Made by a program: the position numbers and the translations under genes. Source: Oerskovia enterophila (lineage in GTDB: Bacteria > Actinomycetota > Actinomycetes > Actinomycetales > Cellulomonadaceae). From it: 64,000 nt of DNA. Under the pieces are notes generated by a model that worked only from the letters and a program-made list of their open reading frames with translations, ran no database searches and was not told the origin of the DNA. Within the stretch, counting starts at the first letter, position 1. Every line of letters begins with the position of its first letter. The DNA is taken from contig NZ_MAQA01000004.1 in assembly GCF_001692445.1 (NCBI RefSeq), positions 1 through 64,000 on the forward strand, written 5' to 3'. Shown here piece by piece: positions 41,867-50,641 of this stretch.

Positions 41867-42859
41867 ATGAGCCACGCGCACCCCACCCCCGTTCCCGACC
41901 CGTTCGAGGCCCCTGCGGAGGGCGAGGACGTGGCGCGCGAGGTGAGCGACGCCGTCGGGCAGGAGAGCGAGGACACCCCCGACGAGCACGACGACGCGCC
42001 CGCAGGTCGCCGGCCGCGCGACGACGGGCACCTCGTCCTCGCCGCGACCCCCATCGGCAACGTCGAGGACGCGAGCCCGCGGCTGCGACGCCTCCTGGCG
42101 GAGTCCGCGGTCGTCGCGGCCGAGGACACGCGCCGCCTGCACGCCCTCGCCGCGCGCATGGGCGTGCCGATCGGCGGGCGCGTCGTGAGCTACCACGAGC
42201 ACAACGAGGTCGAGCGCGCCGACGAGCTGCTCGACGTCGTCGAGGGCGGCGGGACCGTCGTGATCGTGACCGACGCCGGCATGCCGTCCGTCTCGGACCC
42301 CGGCTACCGCGTCGTGACCCGGGCCGTCGAGCGCGACCTGCCCATCACCTCGGCCCCCGGCCCCAGCGCGGTCCTCACCGCGCTCGCGCTGTCCGGGCTG
42401 CCGACCGACCGCTTCTGCTTCGAGGGCTTCCCGCCCCGCAAGCCCGGCGAGCGTGCGCGCACGTTCGAGGCGCTCGCGCGCGAGGCCCGCACCATGGTCT
42501 TCTTCGAGGCCCCCCACCGCATCGACGACACGCTCGCCGCGATGGCCCAGGGGTTCGGCGCCGACCGGCCCGCGGCCGTGTGCCGCGAGCTCACCAAGAC
42601 CTACGAGGAGGTGCTGCGCGGCACGCTCGGCGAGCTCGCGGACGAGGCCGCCGAGCGGCAGCTGCGCGGCGAGATCTGCATCGTCGTGGCCGGGGCGCCC
42701 GCACGCGAGGCCGTGTCCGTCGAGGAGCTCGTGAGCGAGGTCCTCGCCCGGGTCGACGCCGGAGAGCGCCTCAAGGAGGCCGTCGCCGAGGTCGCGACCG
42801 CCACGGGAGTGCCCAAGCGCGAGCTGTACGCCGCGGCACTGGCGGCGCGCAAGGGCTGA
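41867..42859 (+). CDS. rsmI: 16S rRNA (cytidine-2'-O)-methyltransferase RsmI
   Basis: This 330-residue enzyme methylates the ribose 2'-O of C1402 in 16S rRNA. The tetrapyrrole-methylase fold is clear: LVLAATPIGNVEDASPRLRRLL (about 56-77), AEDTRRLHALA, VIVTDAGMPSVSDPGYRVV (SAM site) and FEGFPPRKPGER. An acidic N-terminal extension of about 50 residues is longer than in the E. coli protein and probably disordered. The ATG at 41867 lies 25 bp from the divergent mannosyltransferase start, so both promoters overlap. Confidence 0.94.
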   Translation: MSHAHPTPVPDPFEAPAEGEDVAREVSDAVGQESEDTPDEHDDAPAGRRPRDDGHLVLAATPIGNVEDASPRLRRLLAESAVVAAEDTRRLHALAARMGVPIGGRVVSYHEHNEVERADELLDVVEGGGTVVIVTDAGMPSVSDPGYRVVTRAVERDLPITSAPGPSAVLTALALSGLPTDRFCFEGFPPRKPGERARTFEALAREARTMVFFEAPHRIDDTLAAMAQGFGADRPAAVCRELTKTYEEVLRGTLGELADEAAERQLRGEICIVVAGAPAREAVSVEELVSEVLARVDAGERLKEAVAEVATATGVPKRELYAAALAARKG

Positions 42860-42911
42860 TCCCGGCGCGGACGGGTCGGAGCGGACGGGCCGTGCGCGCT
42901 CCGACGCGCCG

Positions 42912-43517
42912 CTAGACCTCGGTCGACCGTGCCAGCTCGACGCCGGCCGCCGCGAGCTCGACCCGTGCCGCCGCACCGAGGTCCTCGGACACCGGCACGG
43001 TCAGGTCGGTCAGGACGCGCGTCGCGAGCCCCAGCGCGTGCGCGTCGAGCGCAGTCGCCCGCACGCAGTGCGACTCCGCGATCCCGACCACGTCGGTCGA
43101 CGACACCCCGGCGTCCCGGAGCAGCTGCTCGAGGGTGCGCCCCTCGCCGTCGACCCCCTCGAAGCCCGAGTAGGCGGCCTGGTACTCGCCCTTCTTGACG
43201 CTCGCGTCGGGCGCGAGGTCCGCGAGCGCCGGGTGCAGCTCGGCGTTGGGCGTGCCGGCCAGGCCGTGCGGGGGCCACGTGTCGACGAAGTCGGGGACCG
43301 CCGGGGCCGTCGCGAAGTGGTGCCCCGGGTCGACGTGCCAGTCCTGCGTGGTCACCACGAGGTCGTAGTCCGCGCGCCGCTCGGCGGCGAAGACCGCGAT
43401 GGCCTGCGCGACGGCGTTGCCGCCCTCGACCGCGAGCTCACCGCCCTCGCAGAACGTGGGCTGGACGTCGACGACGATCAGGGCGCGACCGGTGGCGGTC
43501 GTGTCGGTGCTGGTCAT
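42912..43517 (-). CDS. nicotinamidase / isochorismatase family hydrolase
   Basis: This 201-residue enzyme is probably a nicotinamidase (nicotinamide to nicotinate in NAD salvage). The catalytic Asp is in VVDVQPTF (about 19), the Lys in VKKGEYQAAYSGF (about 108), and the Cys in GIAESHCVRATALDA (about 148). Metal ligands are suggested by TTQDWHVDPGHHF. The ATG at 43517 is preceded by CAGAGT 6 bp upstream. It faces away from the MarR-like gene. Confidence 0.9.
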   Translation of the reverse strand: MTSTDTTATGRALIVVDVQPTFCEGGELAVEGGNAVAQAIAVFAAERRADYDLVVTTQDWHVDPGHHFATAPAVPDFVDTWPPHGLAGTPNAELHPALADLAPDASVKKGEYQAAYSGFEGVDGEGRTLEQLLRDAGVSSTDVVGIAESHCVRATALDAHALGLATRVLTDLTVPVSEDLGAAARVELAAAGVELARSTEV

Positions 43518-43647
43518 GCCCCCACTCTGCCACCGGGGCCGTCGTTCGTGGAGCGCCCGGGCCCGGTCGTTCGTACGCTGGGGGACCAGACGAAGCAACC
43601 GCCGGCGGGCAGCCCGCACGCCGTGAGGCCGAGCGAAGGAGCCGTCC

Positions 43648-44178
43648 ATGAGCGCGTCCGAGGGGATCGACAGCCCGGCAGGCAGCGAGGGGTCTGTGGG
43701 CGGCGTGAGTGCGGCGGGCACGACGACCGACCGTGACCCGGGCGAGCGGCCCATCGGCTACTGGCTCAAGCTCGTCGACCGGCTGATCGACCAGGACGTC
43801 GACGAGGTGTTCCTGCGGACGGGCCTGACGCGGCGTCACTGGCAGGTCCTCAACATGGTCCGGGACGGCGTCTCGGACGTCACGACGGTCGACAGCGTCC
43901 TGTCGCCGTTCACGACCGGGGGCGCGGCGCGACCCGGCGGGCACGCGCCCGCGGTCAGCGCGGAGATCTCCGACCTCCAGGCCCGGGGGTGGGTGGCCCA
44001 GGGCGGGGCCGGGTGGGAGGTGACCGTCGCGGGGCAGCACGCTTACCACGACCTCCTCGACGCGGTCTCGCTCTCGCGCGAGCGCCTGGCCGAGGGGATC
44101 ACGCGCGAGCAGTACGACCGGACCATCGCGACGCTCGAGCAGATGGCGCGCAACCTCGGGTGGTCGCCGGGGACCTGA
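43648..44178 (+). CDS. MarR-like winged-helix regulator
   Basis: This 176-residue protein has a disordered N-terminus of 35 residues. A helical region (PIGYWLKLVDRLIDQDVDEVF) is followed by a winged helix (TRRHWQVLNMVRDGVSDVTTVDSVL to GWVAQGGAGWEVTVAG). A C-terminal dimerisation-type helix ends the protein. The overall plan is MarR-like, though similarity by eye is loose. A possible TACGCT -10 lies about 70 bp upstream of the ATG. The regulated genes are unknown, and the divergent nicotinamidase is a candidate. Confidence 0.65.
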   Translation: MSASEGIDSPAGSEGSVGGVSAAGTTTDRDPGERPIGYWLKLVDRLIDQDVDEVFLRTGLTRRHWQVLNMVRDGVSDVTTVDSVLSPFTTGGAARPGGHAPAVSAEISDLQARGWVAQGGAGWEVTVAGQHAYHDLLDAVSLSRERLAEGITREQYDRTIATLEQMARNLGWSPGT

Positions 44179-44326
44179 GCCCGTCCGAGGAGCGAGGCAG
44201 GGCGGCACCGACCGCCCGGGAGCCGCGTACCCTGGCGTGCGCGAGCCCTCGTGGTGCCGGTCGTCAGCCCGGCGGCGGGTCGCCCGCGCCACCAGACCCT
44301 GCCGCGCGACCCGAGGACCGACGACC

Positions 44327-45559
44327 ATGCTCCGTGACGAAGCCCTCCGCGCCGTGCAGGACCCGGCCGCCCCGCCGACCGTGCTCGCCCAGGTCGCCGG
44401 CGAGTTCCCCGACCTGCGTCCCCAGGTCGCCGCGCACCCCGGTGCCTACCCGGGGCTGCTCTCGTGGCTCGCGGCCGGAGGCGACCCCGCGGTCGACGCG
44501 GCGCTCGCGGCCCGCCGGGCCGCCCCTGCGGGGTACGGCGCCCCGATCCCGCCGTACGCGTCGCAGCCGCAGCCGTACGCGCCGGCACCTCCTGAGGCAG
44601 CGCACGTCACCCCTCCGTACGCGGCCCCGCCGTACGCCCAGCAGCCCACCGGCCGGCAGCCCTACGCCCCCGGCGGCCACGCGGTGCACCAGCCCCAGCC
44701 GGCCGCGCCGTACCCGCACCCCGCCGCGCCGTACGCGCCGTACGTGCCCGGGGCGGGCTACGCCGTCGGGCCGCAGGTCGCCGTGGGAACGCGGTCCTCC
44801 GCACAGCGGCGCGCACGCGTGACCCTGATCTCGGTGCTCGCGGGACTCGTCCTGGTGCTCCTCGTGGGTGTCGCCGCGTTCCTCGCGGCCGGCAGCGGGT
44901 CCCCGTCCGCTGGGCCCGCCGGACCAGGGGCCGCGGACCCGTCCGAGGGCCCGGCGTCAGACGCTGGTGCCCCCGGGAGCGCGACGCCGAACCACGGGCT
45001 GCTCGCGGGCGCGGGCGACGAGTCCGCCCCCGTGACGGTCGAGGTCTACGTCGACTACATGTGCCCGATCTGCGGGCAGTTCGAGGCCGTCAACGGCGAG
45101 AGCCTCGCAGCGCTGCGCGAGGCGGGGAGCGTGCGCGTCGTCTTCCACCCCATCGCGATCCTCGACCGGTACTCGCAGGGCTCGCAGTACTCGACGCGCG
45201 CCGCGTCGTCGGCCGCGCTCGTGGCCGACCGTGCCCCCGACGCGTTCCAGGACTTCCACGCGGGGCTGCTCGCGCACCAGCCCCAGGAGGGGTCGGAAGG
45301 CCTGAGCGACGCGGAGATCGCGGACGTCGCGCGCGCGGCGGGCGTCCCGGCGGACGTCGTCGCCGAGCTGGCCGACGGCGGGGCGGCCGAGTTCGCGCCC
45401 TGGGTCGCCACGGCCACGCAGGCCGCGACGAGCGACCCGGCGCTCGCGGGCCCGCGAGGCTTCGGCACGCCGACGATCGTGATCGACGGCGAGCGGTGGG
45501 CCGGGGACTGGAGCGACGCGCAGTCGCTCGTGCAGGCGATCGAGGGCACGGCCGTCTGA
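44327..45559 (+). CDS. LRV-linked, membrane-anchored DsbA-like thiol oxidoreductase
   Basis: This 410-residue protein has three parts. The first 65 residues (AQVAGEFPDLRPQVAAHPGA) resemble the variant leucine-rich repeat (LRV) module of actinobacteria. A Pro/Tyr/Gln-rich linker (about 66-155) and one membrane helix (about 165-187) follow. The external part is a DsbA-like thioredoxin domain with active site MCPICGQFE at about 246 and the cis-Pro motif GTPTIVIDG near the end. It probably exchanges disulphides in exported proteins, possibly re-oxidised by the VKOR protein at 16887. GAGGA lies 9 bp before the ATG at 44327. Confidence 0.82.
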   Translation: MLRDEALRAVQDPAAPPTVLAQVAGEFPDLRPQVAAHPGAYPGLLSWLAAGGDPAVDAALAARRAAPAGYGAPIPPYASQPQPYAPAPPEAAHVTPPYAAPPYAQQPTGRQPYAPGGHAVHQPQPAAPYPHPAAPYAPYVPGAGYAVGPQVAVGTRSSAQRRARVTLISVLAGLVLVLLVGVAAFLAAGSGSPSAGPAGPGAADPSEGPASDAGAPGSATPNHGLLAGAGDESAPVTVEVYVDYMCPICGQFEAVNGESLAALREAGSVRVVFHPIAILDRYSQGSQYSTRAASSAALVADRAPDAFQDFHAGLLAHQPQEGSEGLSDAEIADVARAAGVPADVVAELADGGAAEFAPWVATATQAATSDPALAGPRGFGTPTIVIDGERWAGDWSDAQSLVQAIEGTAV

Positions 45560-45678
45560 CGGCGCCGACCGAGCCCTGGCCCGGTCCCGACCGAGCCCTG
45601 CTCGAGCCCCGGACCGGGCGACGGACCATGCCCCTGGACCGGGCGACGGCCCGCGCACGGCAGGCGTACCCTGCCTCC

Positions 45679-46875
45679 ATGCCACGCGAGATGGAGTTCC
45701 GCCGGATCCCCGGCCTGCCCCCGTACGTCTTCACGATCATCGACTCGCTCAAGCTCGAGGCGCGTCGCGCCGGGCGCGACGTGATCGACCTGGGCTTCGG
45801 CAACCCCGACCTGCCGAGCCCGCAGGTCGCGGTCGACAAGCTCGCCGAGGCGGTCCACAACACGCGCAACCACCGGTACTCGGCGTCTCGCGGCATCCCC
45901 AAGCTCCGGCAGGCGGCCGCGGACATGTACCAGCGCCGGTTCGGGGTGACGCTCGACCCGGACACCGAGATCATCTCGACGATCGGGGCCAAGGAGGGCT
46001 TCAGCCACCTCATGTGGGTGCTGCTGCAGCCGGGCGACGCGGCGATCGTCCCCACGCCGAGCTACCCCATCCACATCTGGGGTCCCTACTTCGCGGGGGC
46101 CGACGCCCGCCAGGTCGCGATCGGCGACGGCACGGACGCCTCGGGGTACATCGACCGCGTCATGGAGGCGTGGGAGTACGGGTGGCCCAAGCCGCGCGTC
46201 GTGGTGCTCTCGTTCCCGCACAACCCGACCACGACCATCGCGACCAAGGAGGACCTCCAGCGCCTGGTCGACTGGGCGCGCGAGCGCGACGTGGTCCTGG
46301 TGCACGACCTCGCGTACGCCGACATGACGTTCGACGGCTGGCGCCCGCCCTCGATCATGGAGTGCGACGGGGCCAAGGAGGTCGCGGTCGAGCTCTACTC
46401 GATGACCAAGTCGTACTCCATGGCTGGGTGGCGCGTCGCGTTCCTCGTGGGGCGCCCGGACGTCGTGGGGGCGCTCGCCAAGCTCAAGTCGTACCTCGAC
46501 TACGGCACGTTCCAGCCCATCCAGATCGCGGCGACCGTGACGCTCAACGAGGCCCTCGACTTCCCCACGGAGGTCTCGGCGGTCTACGAGTCGCGGCGCA
46601 ACACGCTGTGCGACGGCCTGGACCGCATCGGCTGGGACATCCACCGGCCGAAGGGCACCATGTTCGCGTGGGCGCGCATCCCCGAGCCGTACCGCGAGAT
46701 GGGCTCGATCGAGTTCGCGACGCACGTGATCGAGAGCTGCGACGTCGCGGTCTCGCCGGGCGTGGGGTTCGGGCCGGGCGGCGACGGGTTCGTGCGGTTC
46801 GCGCTCATCGAGAACGAGCAGCGCACGGGGCAGGCGATCCGCAACCTCAAGAAGGGGCTGACGCGGCTGCAGTAG
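45679..46875 (+). CDS. AlaC-like aminotransferase (PLP fold type I)
   Basis: This 398-residue PLP enzyme is close to the AlaC (glutamate-pyruvate transaminase) group. Visible motifs are LGFGNPDLPSP, YSASRGIPKLR, TIGAKEGFSHL, SFPHNPTT, HDLAYADMTFDG, and the PLP lysine in SMTKSYSMAGWR at about 249. The C-terminal Arg site is in GDGFVRFALIENEQR. It likely transfers amino groups between alanine and 2-oxoglutarate, though other neutral amino acids are possible. TACCCT lies exactly 6 bp before the ATG at 45679, so a leaderless mRNA is likely. Confidence 0.9.
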   Translation: MPREMEFRRIPGLPPYVFTIIDSLKLEARRAGRDVIDLGFGNPDLPSPQVAVDKLAEAVHNTRNHRYSASRGIPKLRQAAADMYQRRFGVTLDPDTEIISTIGAKEGFSHLMWVLLQPGDAAIVPTPSYPIHIWGPYFAGADARQVAIGDGTDASGYIDRVMEAWEYGWPKPRVVVLSFPHNPTTTIATKEDLQRLVDWARERDVVLVHDLAYADMTFDGWRPPSIMECDGAKEVAVELYSMTKSYSMAGWRVAFLVGRPDVVGALAKLKSYLDYGTFQPIQIAATVTLNEALDFPTEVSAVYESRRNTLCDGLDRIGWDIHRPKGTMFAWARIPEPYREMGSIEFATHVIESCDVAVSPGVGFGPGGDGFVRFALIENEQRTGQAIRNLKKGLTRLQ

Positions 46876-46930
46876 CGGGGCCCCGAGCGCCCACGGCGTA
46901 GCTGTCAGAAGTGAGCCGGGCGCGACCCCA

Positions 46931-46952
46931 GGCCACGTCTGACAACGTGGCC
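46931..46952. terminator. hairpin after aminotransferase
   Basis: An 8-bp stem GGCCACGT (46931-46938) / ACGTGGCC (46945-46952) has a 6-nt loop. It is the first of two hairpins between convergent genes. Confidence 0.5.
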
Positions 46953-46957
46953 CAGCG

Positions 46958-47009
46958 GGCCCGACGACGGAGCGCACCTGGGCGCGCAGGTGCGCTCCGC
47001 CGTCGGGCC
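46958..47009. terminator. 23-bp hairpin, bidirectional terminator
   Basis: Arms 46958-46980 and 46987-47009 (starting GGCCCGACG) pair over 23 bp with one mismatch and a GGCGCG loop. It lies just beyond the stop of the leftward DUF5107-TPR gene. Confidence 0.8.
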
Positions 47010-47043
47010 GGACGTGTCGATCCGGCGGCGTGCGCCGCCGGGG

Positions 47044-50000
47044 TCAGGCCACGTGCTCCGGGGAGAGGCTGCCCCGGAGGTCGCGGCCGGCCGCGTCGAG
47101 CGGGTCGGCGTCCAGCACGGTCCGGAGCAGCGTGAGCGCCTCGGCGTCGGCGCCCTCCAGCGCCGCGAGCTGTGCGCGCAGGAGCAGGAGGGTCCCGTCC
47201 TGGCGCACCTGCGGGTCGTCCGTGAAGAGGAGCATGGTGGGCAGCGACGTCGCGAAGTAGTCGACCTGCGCGGGGGTGACCGCCAGGTGAGCGACGTGCT
47301 CGGCGAGGCCCTCGATCAGCGCATCGGCCCGGTCCTCCCGACCGAGCCGCCGCCATGCCAGGACCGACGCGCACGTCTTCTCGGAGTACGCCCGCACCTC
47401 CATCGTCTGGAAGTCGCCCTCGAACCGCGCGGCCTCCTCCCAGGCTGCGCGCGCGGCCCCGTGCTCGCCCCGGGCGGAACGCACGTCGCCCAGCAGCAGG
47501 TGCAGGTCCGACGCGTTCGCGAGCGGGTGACGTGCCTCGCCGAGCGCAGCCGGCACCTCGAGCGCGGCCTCGACGTGCGTCAGCGCGCCGTCGAGGTCTC
47601 CGGTGGTCAGGGCACGACGCGCGAGCGCGGCCCGGACGTGCTCCCACGCGCCCAGCGCCTGCCCCTCGCCGCCCTCCCACGGCTGGAACGACCGGTCGTC
47701 GAACAGGGCGAGCGCCTCGTCGAGCCTCCCGACGCTCACGAGGAGCTCGATCAGCACGATCGTCAGGTCGTCGCGCTCGTGCACCAGGTCGGGGCGCGCG
47801 AGCAGCGCCTCGATGCGGCTCGCGGCCGGTGCGCCGGTCCGGCCGGCGAGCTGGTCGCGCTCGTACCGGAGGCGCGCGTCGTCGGGAGCGAGCGCGATCG
47901 CCCGCTCGTAGCGGGCCGCGGCGGCCCCCACGTCCCCGAGCAGGTTGTACGCAGCGACCGCCAGGTTCCGGTGGACGACCGGGTCCGTGCCGTCGAGCGC
48001 GACGGACGTCTCCCACCACGTGACGGCCTCGTCGCGCCGTCCAACGGCGTACCCCCAGTGCCCGAGCAGGGCCCAGGCGCGGGCCGCCCACGGGAACGCC
48101 TCCACGATGCGGGCGAGCATGTCCGCGTCGTCGAGCCGGGAGGCCAGGCACCAACGGGCTCGGGCCTGCTGCGCGCGCTCGACGGCGGCCGCGGCGGCCA
48201 CCACGTCCCCTCGCCGCAGCGCGACGTCCGCGAGATGGAGCAGGGCCAGCGGGGCGACGTTGACGTCCCCCACGTGGACCGGGAGTGACGCGGTGTGGTC
48301 GAGGACGCGAGCGGCCGCGGCGAGCTCGCCGACCGAGACGAGCTCGAGCGCGACGTCGAGGGCGGTCGGCGGATGGGTCGGCAGCGCACCGTCGTCGAGG
48401 AACCGGAGCCACCAGTCCAGGCCGTCGAGGCGCCGGGACTCGTCGAGCAGGACCGCAGCCTCCCCGTGCCGACCCGCGCGGCGCAGGACGAGGACGCGCA
48501 CGGCCCGGGCCTGCAGGTTCTGCGGATCGACGGCCAGCACCTCGGCCGTCTCGGCGAGGGCCGCGGCGTCGTTCCCGTCACGGGCCTCCAGACGGGCGAG
48601 CGCGAGGCGCCCCGGGGACCTCCAGGATGCGTCCCACGCGGCCTTGCCGAACGCGTCGCGTGCGGCCTCGTCGTGCCCCGTGCGGGCCAGGACCTGGCCC
48701 AGGAGGTAGTGGGCCTCGCCGTCCCGGGGGTTGGGGTTGCGCAGGGTCAGGCGTCCGAGGGCTGCCTCGAGGTGGGTCCGGGCGTCGGCGTAGCGCCCGG
48801 CGCGACAGGAGCGGGCGGCGAGCGCCACGTGGGCGCGCGCGTCGTCGGGGTCGCGCCGCAGCGCCTCCTCCCAGTAGGGCTCGGGCGAGCGGGTCGCGTG
48901 CCGGTACTGGCTCAGGTGCAGACCCGTGGCGTGGAGCTCGTCGGCCGAGCCGATCTCGGCGGGAGCGGGAGGCTCGGTCGCAGGGTCCGGGAGGACGGCG
49001 TCGCCCGTGACGCGACGTGGCCGCCACCGGACGAGCGTCGTCCCCCGGTGCTCGACGACGACCTCCACCTCGGTGGGGTCGAGGGGCAGGTCCGTGCTGA
49101 TCGTGCGCACGAGGGAACGCCCCGGGCCGAGGTCGGCGTCCATCGTCGCGAGCCGGGCGCCGCCGGGGCCGGTAACCGTCACGGTCACCCCGTCGCGGGG
49201 CGAGGTCACCGCGACCCCGAGGCGCACCTCGCCGCCGGACGCGGACCGGACGACGTCGAGGTGCACCGCTGCGTCGAGCGACGCCTGGTGGGCCGGACCG
49301 ATGTCCTGGATCGGGAACCAGTACTGGCTGAACGTGCGGGTCTCGCCCGGGCGCAGGAACGTGAAGTCGGGCTGGTTGTCGGTGTAGACACCGGCCATGA
49401 GCTCGACGTAAGGGCCGTCGCCGTCGGTCAGGTGCGCGTCCCATGCCAGGCCGAACGGGGCGTTGCCCCAGGTCCACTGCTTCTTCCCCGGGGCGACCCG
49501 GTGGTCGGCCCAGTGGACGAACCCTGCTCCGACGCCGTGGTCGTACCCGCCGAAGAAGTCGTCCGACGTCCCGAGGCACATGTACGACGTGGGGACGGGC
49601 ACGTTGCGGTACCAGTCGATCCGGTCTCCGTCGGGGGTCCCGGGGGTGACCTGCGCGGGGTAGTCGACGCCGTAGTAGCGGCCGTCCGCGGAGGGGAAGG
49701 AGGAGACGGCGCGCTTCGCGTGGTCGGCGACGTGGTGGACGTCGGTCGGGAAGAACGACTGGTAGTCGTCGTTGGCGTGCGCGGCGACGTTGGCCCACCA
49801 CATGAACGTCTGCTCGTGCTCCGAGCGGTTGTAGAGACGCGCACGGAGCTCGATCACGGACGAGTCGGGGCGCAGACGGAACCCGTGCATGCCCTTCATG
49901 CGGGCGAAGGGGTCGTGATCGGAGCACCAGACCGTCACCGCGCCGTCGGGCTCGTGCTCGATCGACGCCGCGGTCGGGAGGAAGGTCGCCGGACGGTGGT

Positions 50001-50415
50001 GCTGGGGCCAGTTCAGCTCGACGCCGCCCGAGACCCACGGGCCCGCGAGCCCGACGAGGGCCGGCTTGATGACGTTGTTGCGGTAGAAGAAGTCGTAGTC
50101 CCTCGTCTTGTCGATCCCGACGTGCACGCGCCCGCCCAGCTCGGGCAGGATCATCAGCCGCACCCACTCGTTCTCGAGGTGGATCGCGTCCCACGAGCGC
50201 GAGACCTTCTCCTGGCTGATCCGTTCGTGGAACGGCAGCGGGTAGACCTGGCCCGAGGACCCCTGGTAGACGCGGGCGTCGAGGTAGGCGGGGTAGCGGT
50301 CGGGAGCGCGGGGCAGGTAGGTGTCGATGGCGACGTCCTCGCGCCAGGCGCGCACGGCGTCCGCGCGCTGCTGGGTCGGGGCGTCGGGAAGCTCGATGCG
50401 CGATGCGTTGACCAT
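47044..50415 (-). CDS. DUF5107-TPR protein
   Basis: This 1123-residue cytoplasmic protein starts with a DUF5107 domain (about 30-330, VRLMILPELGGRVHVGIDKT, GGVELNWPQHH and YYGVDYP). Its beta-sandwich resembles carbohydrate mutarotase-like folds. A beta-rich module follows, and about 650 residues of TPR-like helical repeats make up the rest. It may bind sugars and assemble partners, but its reaction is not known. It is divergent from the GH36 alpha-galactosidase, so a role in the same sugar pathway is likely. The ATG at 50415 has TACCGT 7 bp upstream and no Shine-Dalgarno. Confidence 0.8.
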   Translation of the reverse strand: MVNASRIELPDAPTQQRADAVRAWREDVAIDTYLPRAPDRYPAYLDARVYQGSSGQVYPLPFHERISQEKVSRSWDAIHLENEWVRLMILPELGGRVHVGIDKTRDYDFFYRNNVIKPALVGLAGPWVSGGVELNWPQHHRPATFLPTAASIEHEPDGAVTVWCSDHDPFARMKGMHGFRLRPDSSVIELRARLYNRSEHEQTFMWWANVAAHANDDYQSFFPTDVHHVADHAKRAVSSFPSADGRYYGVDYPAQVTPGTPDGDRIDWYRNVPVPTSYMCLGTSDDFFGGYDHGVGAGFVHWADHRVAPGKKQWTWGNAPFGLAWDAHLTDGDGPYVELMAGVYTDNQPDFTFLRPGETRTFSQYWFPIQDIGPAHQASLDAAVHLDVVRSASGGEVRLGVAVTSPRDGVTVTVTGPGGARLATMDADLGPGRSLVRTISTDLPLDPTEVEVVVEHRGTTLVRWRPRRVTGDAVLPDPATEPPAPAEIGSADELHATGLHLSQYRHATRSPEPYWEEALRRDPDDARAHVALAARSCRAGRYADARTHLEAALGRLTLRNPNPRDGEAHYLLGQVLARTGHDEAARDAFGKAAWDASWRSPGRLALARLEARDGNDAAALAETAEVLAVDPQNLQARAVRVLVLRRAGRHGEAAVLLDESRRLDGLDWWLRFLDDGALPTHPPTALDVALELVSVGELAAAARVLDHTASLPVHVGDVNVAPLALLHLADVALRRGDVVAAAAAVERAQQARARWCLASRLDDADMLARIVEAFPWAARAWALLGHWGYAVGRRDEAVTWWETSVALDGTDPVVHRNLAVAAYNLLGDVGAAAARYERAIALAPDDARLRYERDQLAGRTGAPAASRIEALLARPDLVHERDDLTIVLIELLVSVGRLDEALALFDDRSFQPWEGGEGQALGAWEHVRAALARRALTTGDLDGALTHVEAALEVPAALGEARHPLANASDLHLLLGDVRSARGEHGAARAAWEEAARFEGDFQTMEVRAYSEKTCASVLAWRRLGREDRADALIEGLAEHVAHLAVTPAQVDYFATSLPTMLLFTDDPQVRQDGTLLLLRAQLAALEGADAEALTLLRTVLDADPLDAAGRDLRGSLSPEHVA

Positions 50416-50471
50416 ACGATTCACGGTAGGCCGACGACGTGCGCGCCAGAATGACCGTTTCGCTCGCGGGG

Positions 50472-50575
50472 ATGGACGATTCGACTGTCCCTGCACGGCC
50501 CTGGCCGCCTGCTGGACCCGGTGGTGGCAAGGGCGGTCGAATCGTCCATGAGCACGGCGGAATCCTCCAGCAGGC
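50472..50575. promoter_or_regulatory. interleaved inverted repeats between divergent sugar genes
   Basis: Arm A ATGGACGATTCGAC (50472-50485) pairs with 50536-50549. Arm B GCCTGCTGGA (50507-50516) pairs with 50566-50575. The order A-B-A'-B' suggests operator pairs or a pseudoknot-like leader. It lies between the DUF5107 and GH36 starts, and the nearby AraC-type regulator (53725-54588) is the obvious candidate binder. Confidence 0.6.
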
Positions 50576-50641
50576 ACTCCTCGCCCCCCACCTAGCGTGA
50601 GGGCAGGACGACCCGACCAGCGGTGTGAAGGGAAAGTGCAG

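Noticed and set aside
45565-45649. Short direct repeats (14 bp twice, and another 14 bp twice) before the aminotransferase
   Set aside because: They are irregularly spaced and G+C-rich with no symmetry or promoter relation. They probably arose by local duplication.
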